Below are positions 38,352-51,879 of a stretch of DNA of 64,000 nucleotides, piece after piece. A program made the position numbers and the translations under genes. The notes below the pieces were generated by a model. It was not told where the DNA came from, made no database searches, and saw only the letters and a list, made by a program, of their open reading frames with translations. Each line of letters opens with the position of its first letter. The first letter of the stretch is position 1. This DNA comes from Certhia americana. Taxonomy: Eukaryota; Chordata; Aves; Passeriformes; Certhiidae. Location: NCBI GenBank assembly GCA_018697195.1, contig CM031858.1, positions 114,266,380-114,330,379 of the forward strand. The letters run 5' to 3'.

Positions 38352-41300
38352 GAAGTCTTCATGTCTGTGATAGAAAAAGTTCAAGAAATAAAACAAATGT
38401 TTGCAAATACATTCTTGGTGCATGTGAATTACTCATTACTTGCATCCCAAATGTGACATTGCATTTTACAGTGGAGAAAAATGTCCTTACTAAAAGTATT
38501 AGTCAGTCACAATTTACAAACATTTGTTGCTACAAGAGTGCAGCTTTTTTTCTTAAGCTGAAGCAGAGGAACATTTAGACCATCTAAGTTTAGACTCCTG
38601 AGTTCTAGTGTTTATCTCTACAATGTGTGGGAACCCATCAGAGGTGTTTTCTACAGCACCTGCCTTCCCCTGCTGACTACATAAGGATCTCAGTTCTAAT
38701 ATAGCCACCAAAGTTAGATTTCTAAATTGACAGTACCAGCTCACTACACAAATGAGCACACTATACAAACAATACTTTTAATTATAATCTGAATTGGAGC
38801 ACACAACACCAGAAGGGGAATAAAATCGATCGCCCAAAAATCTGTCTTGTTTTGTCCTGGGGTCCTTGATGTTCAAATGATGCAAATATTCAAATTGAGA
38901 TTGTGACCTGCTTCTGTTTTAGTGTTTCTTTGTTCCTTGTTTCCACAATAAACTCAGGGGCTGAAATAGGTCATTTAAAAAGTGAACATAGGAGATTTCC
39001 ATGGAGTTTCTTTGGCATGAATTCAGTCTGGTCTCATCTGCATCACTTCCCTATGTATTGTGACAAAAAGAGGCAAGGAAACAGAAACTTTGTGTAGGGG
39101 ACATAGGTGTCTCTTCTAATCTCTGTGCTATGACCACAGCTGAGAAACTCAGGAATGCTTTCCCTTAAACTCAAAATTCACTTATCTGATCTGGATTTGT
39201 GGGCTATTCTATTATTAATGGAAGGTTCTTTGGAGAATGATACAAAATGTCAGGAGGCTTTTATATTTATGTATTAAAGCTGTTGTTTAAAGAACTTTTA
39301 ATTCATTGTTTTTGTTTCATATTAACATATTTTAACTTAAGAATATTGTGATACCATTATAGTATAACTAGTGACAGTTAAAAATAGAGGGAGGGAAAAC
39401 CAAAGAAATATCAGTAAATAATTGTATGATTAAAGTGTGGCCTTTTTCTTAAAAAGCAATTTCCTACCTTATACGGAAGGGGACAGTACACAAGAGATCG
39501 TGTGCCCCAGACAGCAACCAGTAGCTCTTATTTTCTGAGCAGAGCAAATCTATTTCTGTAATCTATATTCTGTAGATTACCATCCTGTTATGCAGCAGGA
39601 ATGTGTTTTGGTTATGTATGTCACCAGCACTGAAGAGACCTTTTCTGGTGGTACAGTATGGGATTAGGGTGAAATCTGCAACTGTTTCTACTAAGAATTG
39701 GTATATAATGTGGGTGTCAGGCAATAGGACGAGTGTTTTCTCCTGCTGACTTTTTGGGATTTTCTGTCTATTTTTTCTGAAGTTGTGAAATATGAAATCC
39801 ATTTGCACACGGGAGATTTGAAGAAGGCAGATGCTTCTGGAGGTGTTTATCTTCATATACAAGGAGAAAAAAGTGACTCAGGGAGGTGATGGCTTAACTC
39901 AAAAACAGCTTGATCACTTTTGCTATGGGGCAGGTAAATTAATGAGAAAAATGAATCTGTGAGTGTCTTCTTGTTAGAACTTATATTTTCAGAAAATATT
40001 TAATGGATAGAGGATAAAAAAATTAATGTTTTATATTCCATATAGTGATTGTCTCCATAGTTACACGTTGTTTTTAATCATCATCACTGTTGTGCTACAG
40101 TAAAACAGTTAAGGTGATAAAGTAATTTTGAGTTGGACTAAACAATCTCTAAGAGTTCTGTTTTAATATTCCAGACTTTAAGGCTGGGGAGGCATCACTG
40201 CTTTATTAAAATATGCCTGATAGAACAGATAACATTTCTGTAGGATAACTTGGATTTATAACCACTCCATCTAAAGTAGTTAGAACTTTTAGTTAACAAG
40301 AACTTTTCTTGTTAACTTTCCTGAACACTGTCAGTCTTCCAAGAAGGCTCCTATTTTCTCATGTTTCAAATTTTTCCACCCACTTCTTGCTTTTTGGTAA
40401 ACATATTGTTGCTTTTTGAGATTAAATGTCTTTCCCTAGAAGAGTAATTCCTTGAGTAGTTATTGGCATAAGAACCAAGTAACTAAACCAGAGTTCAGAT
40501 CAAAAGGCAGTATCTCTTTCAGACCAGAAGAACATGTGTAGCTGATACTTTATTAGACTGTAGTGTTTAGAATTTCAGCTTGGAATTTTCTTTTTGTTTT
40601 AAAGAAATCATGAAATCATTGTGAATCATTCACCTAGAAATCTTCTTTTGAGGAGGCTGGGAGAGAGTATTTCACTGGTGCCAGCCTAGAGTAATTTCTT
40701 CTCTGGTGCAGAAAGCTAGAGAAATGTACTTGATGTATGCTTCATTTATTCTTTACACATACTTGTGTTTATTTCATCTGCTTTTCTTACTATTTTTAAA
40801 GATGCTAGAAGATACAAGGTTTTAGTATGAAAAGAAACCCAGATTTTAGTCCTTATGTCTTCTGTATTTTCTTTTTCCATTGAGGAAGAGAATATGCATG
40901 CCCAATGCCATGCTGGTCAAGAGCTGATCACACTAGTAGCTCAGAGTTCACAAGTTAAATCTGAAAATAATGACAGAATAGCAGAGCTCATCTTGTTTGA
41001 AGGAGTAATGTAGAAATTTATATGCATTAGTTTTTTTGATGATAATAGATAAGAGCCCTGTGTAGTATGTCTTAAGGATAGCGTCTTACAGAAATCTGAA
41101 CAGCAAGACTGCCTGCTACAATGGATAAGGTATCAGTACAGACTGGAAGAGGGCTGATTCTTGTTCCTTTCAAAACCCCAAACTATCCTGACCTTTTAAA
41201 AAAACTCTTTATTTTATAATAATATGTTACATTTTTGCCAAGAGTAAAACGTGTAGCAAAAATCCTGAACAATAGCACTTGACTTCTGTGAGTACTCACT

Positions 41301-42112
41301 CCTGTGGAAGTACTACTCATCTGCAAATTCACAAGGATTTTTTCCGTATAATCCAGATTCAGTGTCAGTTTTTGAACAGGCTTGTTCAGCCTTGCTAAAT
41401 CCTTCCTCTGAAATTCTAAAGGGCTTTTCTATATCCTGGGCTATAAGACCCTAATCTTCTCATAGAAAAGATTGCAAGTAACAACTCTTTGGGTATTCAC
41501 TCTGTTGCAGTTCTCTTTACTCCAATTTACTCTCAAATGATGAATGCTCTGTTCTTAGTCATTGCTCTTTTTTTCTCTAGATAATTCTTTTGATCAATAT
41601 TAGTCTCACATTGAAATTCTGGAACTGTGCGACTATGGGAACAATGCAAGAATTTCATTATTCTTATTCTTAAACCCACAAACTAGTCCTCAACTGTTAT
41701 ATCCAAACTTGCATTTTCAACCCAACTTCCCAAGACAACTGCTTGTGTGTTCAACAGAATGACTCATGAAGTCACTTGAAATAAAAATCTTGGCTGTAGA
41801 AATTTAATTTTTTAGCTGATTTCTCAGAAGTTTATATGAATCCATTCATAACTAGTATGTTTCCAAATCTACTTTCTTCAGGCCCAGTTATAAAAATCCA
41901 ATGAATACCCATTTTAAGCAATATGTGTTTCAGTGTCAGTGCACATACTTATGTAAGCTTTCCCACAGACTATGAAGATGGCTGCTCAAAGAAGAAGAGC
42001 ATATATAGGCAAGAAGGTGAATAAACTATAAAGATTTATAGTATGGAAAAAAGGAAAGAATCTATGAAGTCTATTGATCATTCAAGTCTGTTGTATGTAG
42101 AAAATTTATTTA

Positions 42113-42192
42113 ATTATATTATAAATATTATATTTATAATAAAGATTATATATATAATAAAGATTATATTTATAATAAAGATTATATATAAA
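42113..42192. repeat. AT-rich tandem repeat, about 20-bp unit
   Basis: Three to four copies of a unit like ataataaagattatat, with variable TA runs between them. Its frame gives an Ile/Lys/Tyr-rich peptide repeat that should not be taken as coding. Confidence 0.85.
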
Positions 42193-43761
42193 TTTACTAT
42201 TATAAAGATGATTTTAAGGAGGCATCCTTTTCCTGAAAGCACAGTGGTTGAAATCTTCGCAGATAACCATTCACTTAATTCCCGTTTACATGCCTAATTC
42301 CCACTAAATTAATTGTGAATCTTAGTGAAAATGAAACTGCTCCAGATTTTCAGAATTTTTAGAAATCTAGCATTTATCAGTTTCATTACAAGTTAAGTTC
42401 TGGACCAAAGTAACTTTCAACACTCTAGGGATTAATCTGATTAGTTTATTTCAGTCCATGAAGGTATGAGGAATAAGAACTTTATTGCTAGTGCGTGTGT
42501 CTGATGTTTCCAAAATTGCTGCCTACAAAATACAGAGGCATTCTGAAATTCATAATATCAACTGGATAAGAAAAGATGAGCTATAGTACATAATATTTAA
42601 TTACAAAGTCAAAGACAATGAAATGGCATAGATGAGATAAATTTGCTTCCATCAAGGTACAAAACAATGACCAGACACACCAGGCTAAACTGATAAATAC
42701 TCAAAACCAGAGCCCTATTAAGTTTAACTGAAATATAATTTTGATTATTTTTATTTTGCAAGTGGATATTTTCAAAATCAAATCTGTATACCCTGGCAAG
42801 GTGAATCAAGTTTGTGTTGGATTTAAAACTCTAAGGAAAAGTTGGTAATTTTTTCAGTTAATTTAAACTAATAATGATGCAGATTATTAGATTTAGATGA
42901 ATCTAGTACTTCAGCAGTGTCTGAAATTTAACATAAAAGTGTTTTTTAAAAATTCTAAAAAATATGAAATTGCTTTCCATTTTCTTCTGTTCATTATTTC
43001 TTTTGCAAGATACATGTCAAGTATTCAGATCCAGCTTGTTTTTACTAAAATGTGCAAGGGGTTCCAAGGAAATGCTGTGACAATATAAAATGATAAAATT
43101 ACATATGAAACTTTTCTCCATTGAAGTTTCTATCTTTTGGTAAGCACTGTCAATAAAGCTTTTTTTTCCCAAGAAACAATATGCTTTTATGCTTTTGAAA
43201 CTTTTTGTAAATTTCATCTTCATGTACATTTTTAGATGATGGATAAGTTAAAAAAAAGAATTTATTTTTGGGGCTATATGCTTCTAGGTAAAGATAAGAA
43301 CATAAAATTGTTTCATTAGATTGAGAAGTGGAACACAGAAGAAAGGCTGTTCTGGCCTCACAGGTTCGTTCCTTCTAATCCATGCAAAATATTTTTTTAA
43401 GGGATCCTGTGTATGTGAGGATGAGTGGCAGATAAAAAGACTGTAGTCCTGCAGCATTTTTTCTCATCCTGCTTCTGACTCCAAAGCAGTTATTGTAGCT
43501 AAAAAAATTGCTTATTTCTTGAAAATAAACACCAGTAGCCAAGAATATCATGAACTGGTATTTTATTCAATCCTTTGGCTACATTTTTGGCCCATTGTTT
43601 TTTTTTTAAGGCAACAGATAGAGATTCTACAGGTATTTTACTCCTGCAGATAATATTGATAATGGAAATGATTGTTCCAGAGTATGATAATCTGAGTCTC
43701 TTGTTCTTCTTTTTTTTAAAAAAAAACAAGATTACAAAATTACTCTGTAGGTTAAGCTCAG

Positions 43762-44433
43762 TGTCTTGGTTTTGGAAAGACAGGGACCAAAGAAAAGGGA
43801 AACTTCCCTTGGGGTTTGTTATAATTCCAAAATTGAAAGAGAGGCCTTAGGCAACGATAAGGAGGGTAGGAATAACAGTTCTTTACTAGTTAGTCTAACA
43901 AGGTAAATTAACAATAATTACAATATTGACAACAAACAGAACTAGAGGAGAAAAAAAAAACAAAACAACAAGTCAGTCACAGTTCTTCCTCTGGTAACAC
44001 CCCCCCACCCCCCTCAGTACCGTCACAAGCAAATAGGCTAGCGGCAGCTCTAGAAGGGTGAGATGATTCCGAGGGTTCACAGTGGCTGGAGCTGTTGGAA
44101 AAAAGTGTCCCGGCTGGCAGGGGCTGTAGAAACACAGCATGGGGAGACCTCGAGCAGAACTGAAGAAACCGTGGGTGCAGGGCAGGGAGGAAACGGGTTC
44201 CCAAAATCCCGGGGGACACACACGAAGAGACCGGTGGTCCGACGGAGTCCGAGGTGAAGGGGATGGTGAGAGCTCTCCGCCTCGCCGAGACGAGCAGCCT
44301 TGGCTGTCCCCCCGAGAGCAGAAAACTGCCCCCAGCGAAGCGAACACCCATAAGTACCGAAAAGCACCCAGCCATTAGCTTCTTAGCAACTTCTGGGAAA
44401 AAATTCTATAAGAAATCAACCCAACCCCCAACA
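43762..44433 (-). mobile_element. Solo LTR with perfect 5-bp target duplication
   Basis: The element begins TGTCTTGGTTTTGG and ends CCCAACCCCCAACA on the + strand, and is flanked on both sides by CTCAG (43757-43761 and 44434-44438). The terminal TG/CA, the 5-bp duplication and a polyadenylation-like region near 43880 define a 672-bp solo LTR in minus orientation. A 5-bp duplication is usual for class I and class III (ERVL-like) endogenous retroviruses. The interior is GC-rich with overlapping frames on both strands, none retroviral. It is a relative of 32874-33513. Confidence 0.88.
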
Positions 44434-45777
44434 CTCAGATTCAGAAAAACAGGAGACTGTTTACTAGATGGTAACATTAAAATGAACTATCAAACTTCCA
44501 TTCATTTCAGCAAGAGTGTAACCAAGTTTACCAACACTCAGAGAGCTGACTCCACAAATGCTTTGTTTCCTAAGAGCCATGGTTTTAAATCGAGATAAAA
44601 CTGACTGAAGTTTTCTCCTTATTACATAGAATGGAACCTCACCAGAGAGAAAGCTGTGTGTTGAGTGGATTTTCTGATGGCTAATGCCATAAAAATCCTG
44701 ATCCTTTTTCCATTAAGGCATTGATAATATAATTTCCTGTTGAGGTTTCTTGTGTCTAAAGATTGCATACAGAAGCCTTTCCATACTTTGAGATGTAATA
44801 GATCATTACAGCAAATCTATCCCTACATTAAATTTCACAAAATCTGTAAAAACACTGACTATTTTGGAGTGTAGTGGGACAAACAGAAACACATATGCAC
44901 AACCAATATATTTTCAGAAGTTTTATTTTCTTAAGAAGTCTGTCAAAAGAAAACCTTTTATTAATTTGATGAAGGTAGAAACTTATGGCTGTATACAAAA
45001 TATTTTGTTGCTTAAAATGTATAAATTAATACTGTCATGTTTATTTTTAATCAGATGGGTGGTTTTTGGAACAAAATTGTTCAAAACAAATTGAACAAAA
45101 AGAAGTCTTCTACCCTTTTTCTGCACTTTTTTTTTCACAATGACTGGACCGATAAACGCTCCAAGGAAGATTTTGTAGAAGTCACAACTTCGCTTGAAGG
45201 TAATCCAAGCAGAAGTGTCCTTTGTTTCCATGAATCACTCCTGTGTGGTAGAGCAGATCACAACTTATATAAGGTTACTTCACACAGTAGGAAGAACTTA
45301 AGATTGGTACACCAATGGTGAGGGGCATGTACCTGGACCAAGGTGAATCATCCCTTCTGTAAACAAAGGGGAAGAAATTATGCCTGGGATGGAAAAATTT
45401 GAAATGGCAGTATTGAAAGGTTCTCCTCTGGCAGGACATTTCCTGTCCTTGGAACAATACAAAGAAAAGAGTCATGGCCTCTGAGTGAGTATGACATGGA
45501 TCCATGAAGCCACTGGCCTGGTTTTCTACCCCTCCACAGGACTAACATGAGTAATGAGGGGTTTGCAGCTTCGTTGCCTAAAATTCCTATGCTAGATCCA
45601 GCACTACCAGGCAATATAATCTTTTGGTTTATACTGCCTTTTAACAGATATGGATCTAAATATAGCTTTGCTTTTACTGCAGAAACATCAGTGACATCTC
45701 TTCCCAAGGAAAATTTAGATACAAAAACTAGAGGACAGTGGGAAACATGGGTGCACTGCATTATTTCCCTTATAAAT

Positions 45778-45941
45778 AATTCCCTTACATGAAGTCTTTT
45801 TAAGTGAAAGAAGTGATATTCAAAGTTCCAGAAATTTCTCAGAAACACAGATGAAACTGCAAAAAGGAGACAAAATCCCTATGTTCATTTTGCTACTCTA
45901 TGTCTTCTCAATTTTGATGTTTACAGAGTTCTTCCAAGTAC
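45778..45941 (+). repeat. Duplicated 164-bp segment, copy 1
   Basis: Nearly identical to 48125-48287 from 'attcaaagttccagaaattt' to 'gagttcttccaagta', with a few differences at the left end. The two copies are direct repeats about 2.35 kb apart. Both encode the same short frame beginning MKLQKGDKIPMF and continuing FILLLYVFSILMF. It lacks splice sites and any family match, so I treat it as sequence duplication rather than a gene. Confidence 0.85.
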
Positions 45942-48124
45942 TAGAAGATGTTCCCAACATTAAAGTTGTTGCATTTGGAAGAAAAAGGAAATCCCCTGCA
46001 CAGAAAGTTCAAAATCTAAGTGATACTCCCTTTTTGGTTGGGTTCTTTTCTATTTCATATAAGTCTTACTGAATAGTTTCAGTAAAATAAAAATTGTGGC
46101 CAGTATTTATGACGTTATGTGGACTGGTTGGTTGTCAGAATTAATGTTTATACTTCTATGTCTTAAAAAAACACAGCTTGGAGGGCATCTCACTTGTGGG
46201 CTACAACATATCACTTAGGAAAACTCTCTTGAGGAAATGCCAAATTTGATGTGCAAAACCTAATTAACTTTAAATTAAATGAGGAAAAAAGAACTGGCCT
46301 TGAAAATACAGAATTCAGTTATAAATTTTCTTCCTTTTGTTGTATTGGCCTATGCTCTGCAACCAATTCCCTCAGTAAAAATAGGCATAATTTAGGATAT
46401 AAATATGAGTCCAAATTAACTTGCACTCTTAATAGGACTTCCTCATCCTAACACTAACCTTACTGACTATTTTTTTTGCCCGTCGTATTTATCTTTTTGT
46501 TTGGTTTAAAGTATGCCATGCAAACTGTTGCATACAACATAGAGTTAATGATTACTATTTTTTTTTCTAAGAGTTGACAATTGGTGATATTTGAGATATA
46601 AGAAAAGTCTCCTTTGTTTTATGTGGTCCATCCTAGAGGAGAGGAATTAAACGTCACAGAGTATTCCAAATATAACACATATAGACTTGCAATATTTTTC
46701 AACATAGCAGTAAATAACTTTTGTTGAGACACAGATGGTCTCAGTTACCTGTTATCTACAGATAACTGCCTACAGCCTGCAGATCTCTTGTGGGCAGCTT
46801 GGCGTCTTTGCACTTGTTGAAATGCATATTGCTATAGCTCTTCACTGGTATGCAGACCCATTCTGCACAGTTCATCTTGACATGGAAGGCAGGGTTTTCT
46901 GCTGATGTTGGCAAATGTTAATTCCTGCCTGGAAATACTGAATACAGACACAGACCAACCTACCTGTGGAAGTCAATTAAGATAATATTCAGTATCTATT
47001 CTTTGTACTATGGCCATCAATGGCCCTTAAACATCTGATTGTAGTTTAACACATCTTTAAGAACTCTCATAAAAAGGAATGGAGAAAGGACTTAAATGCT
47101 GTCAATCTTAAAATGGAATTAGAATTTAAAAGTATACTAAAACTTGAAGGTTAATTCAAGAAAAAATTGTGTCAATGAGCTTTGCCTATAGGCAAGGGCA
47201 AAAAACCCCATTGTGAACATAACACTGAATTGATCTGAAGTCAGTAGAAGAATGCTTTCCTGAAATGAGCCACAGAGTCCCTTAACCCTGCTATGGATTG
47301 GAAAGATCAAGGTGATTCCTTAAATACATAAAGTCTCCAGAAACCATTCTGATGGGAAGTGCTAGAGACAGCTGCATTCCAGACTAAAATGTGAATGGGC
47401 TTGTGGCACTCAAAGGAACTTGAGTCTGAATTTATGAGCTCCTTGGGGATAGAGGAGGGGTTTATCTTACATTTTCTCCCCAAATGTGTTCTGTGTCAGC
47501 TAATTTTTAGTTTCAGTTTAGGCTGTATAAATGGAAAGAATAGGTCAGCAAATCTCTCATTTTAATTATGCATCTCCAGAACATTTGATAAAGCATTCAA
47601 AAAATATTATGACACTACATATCTATTATGTAATATAAGACTTTAGCCTCCAGGCCTGGCAGAAAATTTGTAAATGTATTAGTTTGCTTTTGTTTTCTTT
47701 TTCCAAAAATCCCCTATGCAACTGGCTAAGTGATTTTTGTCTGTACTTTCAAATACTTCACAATTAATTTAATAACTGGTTTATTACTAGCTATAAATTG
47801 TTACAATCTACAAGAAGTCAGTAGGTTGCTATAGACCTAGGTAGTCTCTTTTATGCATATGCAACCCACAGCATAAGCCAATGACATCTATTGCTTTTAC
47901 CATTAATATGCTTATAATATCTAATACTAATTTTTTATTCTATTTATAAATTATTTATTCATGGAAGCATAATCTAAAATGTAGTAAGTTGGCCTCACTC
48001 TAGTAGGATTCCTACAGTACATTAAAAATAAAGATATTGGATAGAAACAAAAAAATTACAGGCAGTAGTCAGGATGTGTAAGCTTTCTATGAACCAGTGG
48101 TCAAATCCAGCCCCAACTAAATAA

Positions 48125-48287
48125 AATTCCCTTATATTAATTCTTCTTAAGTGAAATAAGTAATATTCAAAGTTCCAGAAATTTCTCAGAAACACAGATG
48201 AAACTGCAAAAAGGAGACAAAATCCCTATGTTCATTTTGCTACTCTATGTCTTCTCAATTTTGATGTTTATAGAGTTCTTCCAAGTA
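48125..48287 (+). repeat. Duplicated 164-bp segment, copy 2
   Basis: Partner of 45778-45941. The flanks diverge abruptly at 'ccaagtac' on the right and gradually on the left. High identity in non-coding DNA implies a recent local duplication or gene conversion, or a low-copy dispersed repeat. Confidence 0.85.
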
Positions 48288-50510
48288 CCAGAGTTTTTTC
48301 CTGTTATCTCTCACATTTTTTTGCAAAATTCTGTAGTGAATTACATCATTTTAGGTAAAATTTATGCATTTTCTGTAACTTCTGAAGATTTATGTTCTAT
48401 AGAATGAGTAGCTATTTCTTGCTCCAAAGGAGTTTCTGGCCTTTCCTAAAATAGAATACAAACCCATTTTTTACATTTGTTTAGAATATAGAAACATCAT
48501 ATGATTTGAAGACAAAGTTGACACTTAGATGTAATTTTAGAACTAGCAAGAAATTTTCAGGTATTTATTTTAAGGTCAAAGTCTGCATAAATTTGCACAC
48601 CTTATTTTTATGAGTCCAGTTTTGGCAGTCTGTCTGCCTGCATATGCAGGCAAACCTTGGTACAATTTTAAGACAGATAGGAGTTTGTGATATGTGTTGA
48701 TATTTAGTTAGGGTAACACATATTGATAGAAGTTAGGGGGAAATATTTTTGTATAAGAAGAAGTTATACATTTAATAAAAGAGGTTTTGTTATTGCAAAC
48801 ACAAAAAATAGGTAAACAATAGGCTGTAATTTTAGTGGACTGGAATACTATCTAAATAAAACTGCCTTTTATTCAAGTAATTAATGGTTGAAGTCTGGAA
48901 ATGGTCATGGAATATTGTTTATTTTCATCTGGAGGCCTTGTGACTGATCTTGTAAAGTACTGGACAGAATGAATAAGGAATAATGGAAAATGTTAAGTCA
49001 TTGCATTTCTAAGAACATAAGGGCAAGACAGTCTGGCAAAATTTTTAAGAGTGGAAATGTCAAATTCTCAGTAATTTAATTTATCTCATTCAATTATATA
49101 TATATTTGTACATGTCAAAAGCTTGCAGTTGAATTCTATGTGAGAAAACCTGTACTCAGGATTTCCAAATACTTGAATGTGTATTCTACACAAAGTTTTG
49201 CTGTTGCAGCTGCTCTCAGTACTGGAAAGAAGTAATCACAATAATTTTGGGAATCCCTGCCTAAGAATTTCCAGTGCCTACTGACCTGATGAAGTTACGT
49301 TTTTTTTTATTTTTGTTCCATTTCTTTTGTTTTAAATATCTTGGAAATGCTCTTTCTATACAAAGATATTCTGAAGACTGAAGAAACCATTTCTGCAAAT
49401 TTGTAGTCATTATGAAGTTCAATATTGCATGTAATAGTTACCAGAAATATTTCTGCATGTACTTGATAGATTTTCACACTGTATTTTATCAACTGACCTA
49501 GGATAAAGTACATGATCTGAGTTGACCTCCTGTGAATCTGATTTCCACCTTGACCCTCTCAGCAGGGATATGTGAGATCCTAAGGCTGTGCTTCCTCATC
49601 TGGTTTGGAGGTTCTAAGTCCACAAACTTGGAACATAATTTCTTCTCTCTCCAATAAATATTTAAAGCCAAGTAGAATGAAGCTGTATCTGAGAGTGCCC
49701 ATTCTACTGAAATTCATTCTTCAAGTAACTTATTTCCACAGGCAGCTGCCCTGAAAGCCACTGGACAGCTAATTTCTGCCAACTTTGAAAATCCTACCTG
49801 AAATACAGCAAGACTCATTTTAAAAAAAAAAAAGTAACAAAGCAAATGTTTTTGCAAAATGGGCATATGCTATGAAGATTGATGTAACTATATTCATTCA
49901 TTTGACATTCTGAAATTGCAAGCACATACAGGTCAGTTTAAGCTGTATCTCTCATTGGCTCTTTACAAATGGGTCCTATGGTTGTGTTGATATGCAATGA
50001 AGAATACACCTATAAACATCAGGCTGCAGAATTAGCAGCTTGAAGAAGTTGCTGTAACTCTTATGCAGAATCAGGTAGCTGTTACAAAGTGTGTGCAGGA
50101 GTTAGAAAGAAAGGAAGAAATGTCAGTTTGTATTGGAACGGAAATAAGAAATTAAATAATTCAAATAAATTAATTTTTTTGTCTGATTCTGCCTGCAGCT
50201 AGAGGACCCGAACACTAAACAGACTTTCACACTGAAGCCCCATGTCTGTTTGGAGAAGATGGATCTGAGACTGTGACAGAGCTTGCTGAGGTCAGGCCAG
50301 ACCTCACGGGTCTGCTGCTGAAATGAAAAATAAATACATGAGCAAATGCACGCGCACACAAACTGTAAACTGCCTAATAGGATGAACACAAGGCACAAGA
50401 TAGCAAAATATTTTATAGTAATATAAAATATAATAAATTATATTTTATATTAGTATAAAATATTAAAAAGGCCCACTCAAAATTACTTTTTAACTATTCA
50501 TTCAATAAAA
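48288..50510. other. Large intron, later part
   Basis: AT-rich sequence without recognisable exon, repeat or regulatory site. A short A run lies near 49820. Confidence 0.45.
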
Positions 50511-51777
50511 TGTGGGATCACAGAATCACAGAATCACCAGATTGGAAGAGACTTTCAAAATCACCGAATCCAATCCATGCCCTAACACCTCGACTAAACC
50601 ATAGCACCGAGTGCCACATCCAGTCTTTTTTAAACACATCCAGAGATGGTGACTCCACCACCTCGCCAGGCAGACAATTCCAGTACTTTATCACTCTTTT
50701 CGTAGAAAACTTTTTCTTATATCCAACTTATATTTCCTTGGTGCAGCTTGAGACTGTATCCTCTCATTCTCTCAGTTGCTGTCTGGAGAAAGAGATCAAC
50801 CCCCACCTGACTACAGCCACCTTTCAGGAAGTTGTAGAGGGTGATAAGGTCACCTGAGTCTCCTTTTCTCCAGGCTAAACACCCCCAGCTCCCTCAGTCA
50901 TTCCTCATAGGGTTTGTGTTCCCAGCCCCTCACCAGCCTCATTGCCTCCTCTGGACACTCCAGTGTCTCAATGTCCTTCCCAAACTGAGGGCCCATAACT
51001 GGACACAGCGCTCAAGGTGTGGCCTCACCAGTGCCCAGGACAGGGGCAGAATGACCTCCCTGCTCCTGCTGGCCACACCATTCCTGATCCAGGCCAGGAT
51101 GCCATTGGCCTCCCTGGCCACCAGGGCACAGAGCTGGCTCATGTTCAGCTGTTGTCACCAGCACCCCCAGGTCCCTTCCTGCCTGGGCACTGTCCAGCCA
51201 CACCAACCCCAGCCTGTAGCACTGCAGGGGGTTGTTGTAGCCAAAATGCAGGACCCAGCACTTGGATTTATTAAACTTCATCTTACTGGAGACTGCCCAT
51301 CCATCCAACCATTCCAGGTCTCTCTGCAATGCCCTTCTACCTTCCAACAGATTGACCCATGCTCCCAGCTTAGTGTCATCTGCAAATTTACTGATAAAAG
51401 ACTCAATACCCTTGTCCATGTCATCAATAGAAATACTGAACAGGACTGGCCCCAGCACAGACCCCTGGGGGACACCACTGGTGCCTGGCCCCCAGCTGGA
51501 TGCAGCACTGCTCACCACCACTCTCTGGGTCCCGCCATCCAGCCAGTTCCTAACCCAGCACAGAGTGCTCCTGTCCAAGACACGGGCTGACAGCTTTTCC
51601 AGGAGGATGCTGAGGGAGACAGTGTCAAAGGCCTTGTTGAAGTCCAGGTAAACAACATCCACAGCCTTTCCTGCATCTTCCGGGTGGGTCACTTGTTCAT
51701 AAAAGGAGACCAGGTTGGTCAAACACGACTTACCCCTCCTAACTCATGCTGGCTGGGTCTGATACCCTGGCCAACCT
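50511..51777 (-). mobile_element. 5'-truncated CR1 LINE, minus strand
   Basis: A 1.27-kb CR1 copy. Its 3' end is at 50511 with the typical short repeats (atcacagaatcacagaatca on the + strand). The minus-strand frame 51722-51012 encodes the reverse-transcriptase C-terminal half: KAFDTVS near residue 30, GVPQGSVLGP at 83-92 and the catalytic FADD at 113-116, followed by the SKMKFNKSKC region. Near 51150 the frame shifts; the coding sense continues in another minus frame at 51142-50939 ([28 protein letters not shown]). The N-terminal endonuclease is absent, as usual for truncated insertions, so the copy cannot move by itself. It is among the least diverged repeats in the window. Confidence 0.92.
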
Positions 51778-51788
51778 GTAAGTGCTGC

Positions 51789-51793
51789 AAATA

Positions 51794-51860
<67 letters not shown>

Positions 51861-51876
51861 GTGTATATATATATAT
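51789..51876. repeat. (TATATG)n microsatellite
   Basis: About thirteen copies of TATATG, ending in a TA run, directly next to the truncated 5' end of the CR1 copy. It produces spurious Ile/Cys and Ile/Tyr repeats in the frames. Confidence 0.95.
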
Positions 51877-51879
51877 AGT

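Larger units (their letters stand above)
35321..43756. other. Large intron, first part
   Basis: AT-rich intron sequence with no PLAT-like segment. The only distinct items are a poly-A run at 38334-38351 and the AT-rich tandem repeat at 42113. Short frames on both strands carry no motif. Confidence 0.5.

Noticed and set aside
32874..44433. The two related LTRs as the ends of one provirus
   Set aside because: A host exon (e10) and an unrelated LTR lie between them, no retroviral coding sequence is present, and one LTR has its own perfect target duplication.
44063..44598. Several overlapping frames of 64-132 codons on both strands
   Set aside because: All lie inside or across the GC-rich LTR at 43762-44433; low stop density from composition explains them.
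45053..45200. Possible exon between an AG at 45052 and a gtaatc at 45201
   Set aside because: Splice-like edges are present, but the peptide shows no PLAT strands, and no exon is needed between e10 and e11 by the cassette pattern.
51684..51878. Frame rich in Ile-Cys repeats
   Set aside because: It is translation of the TATATG microsatellite.
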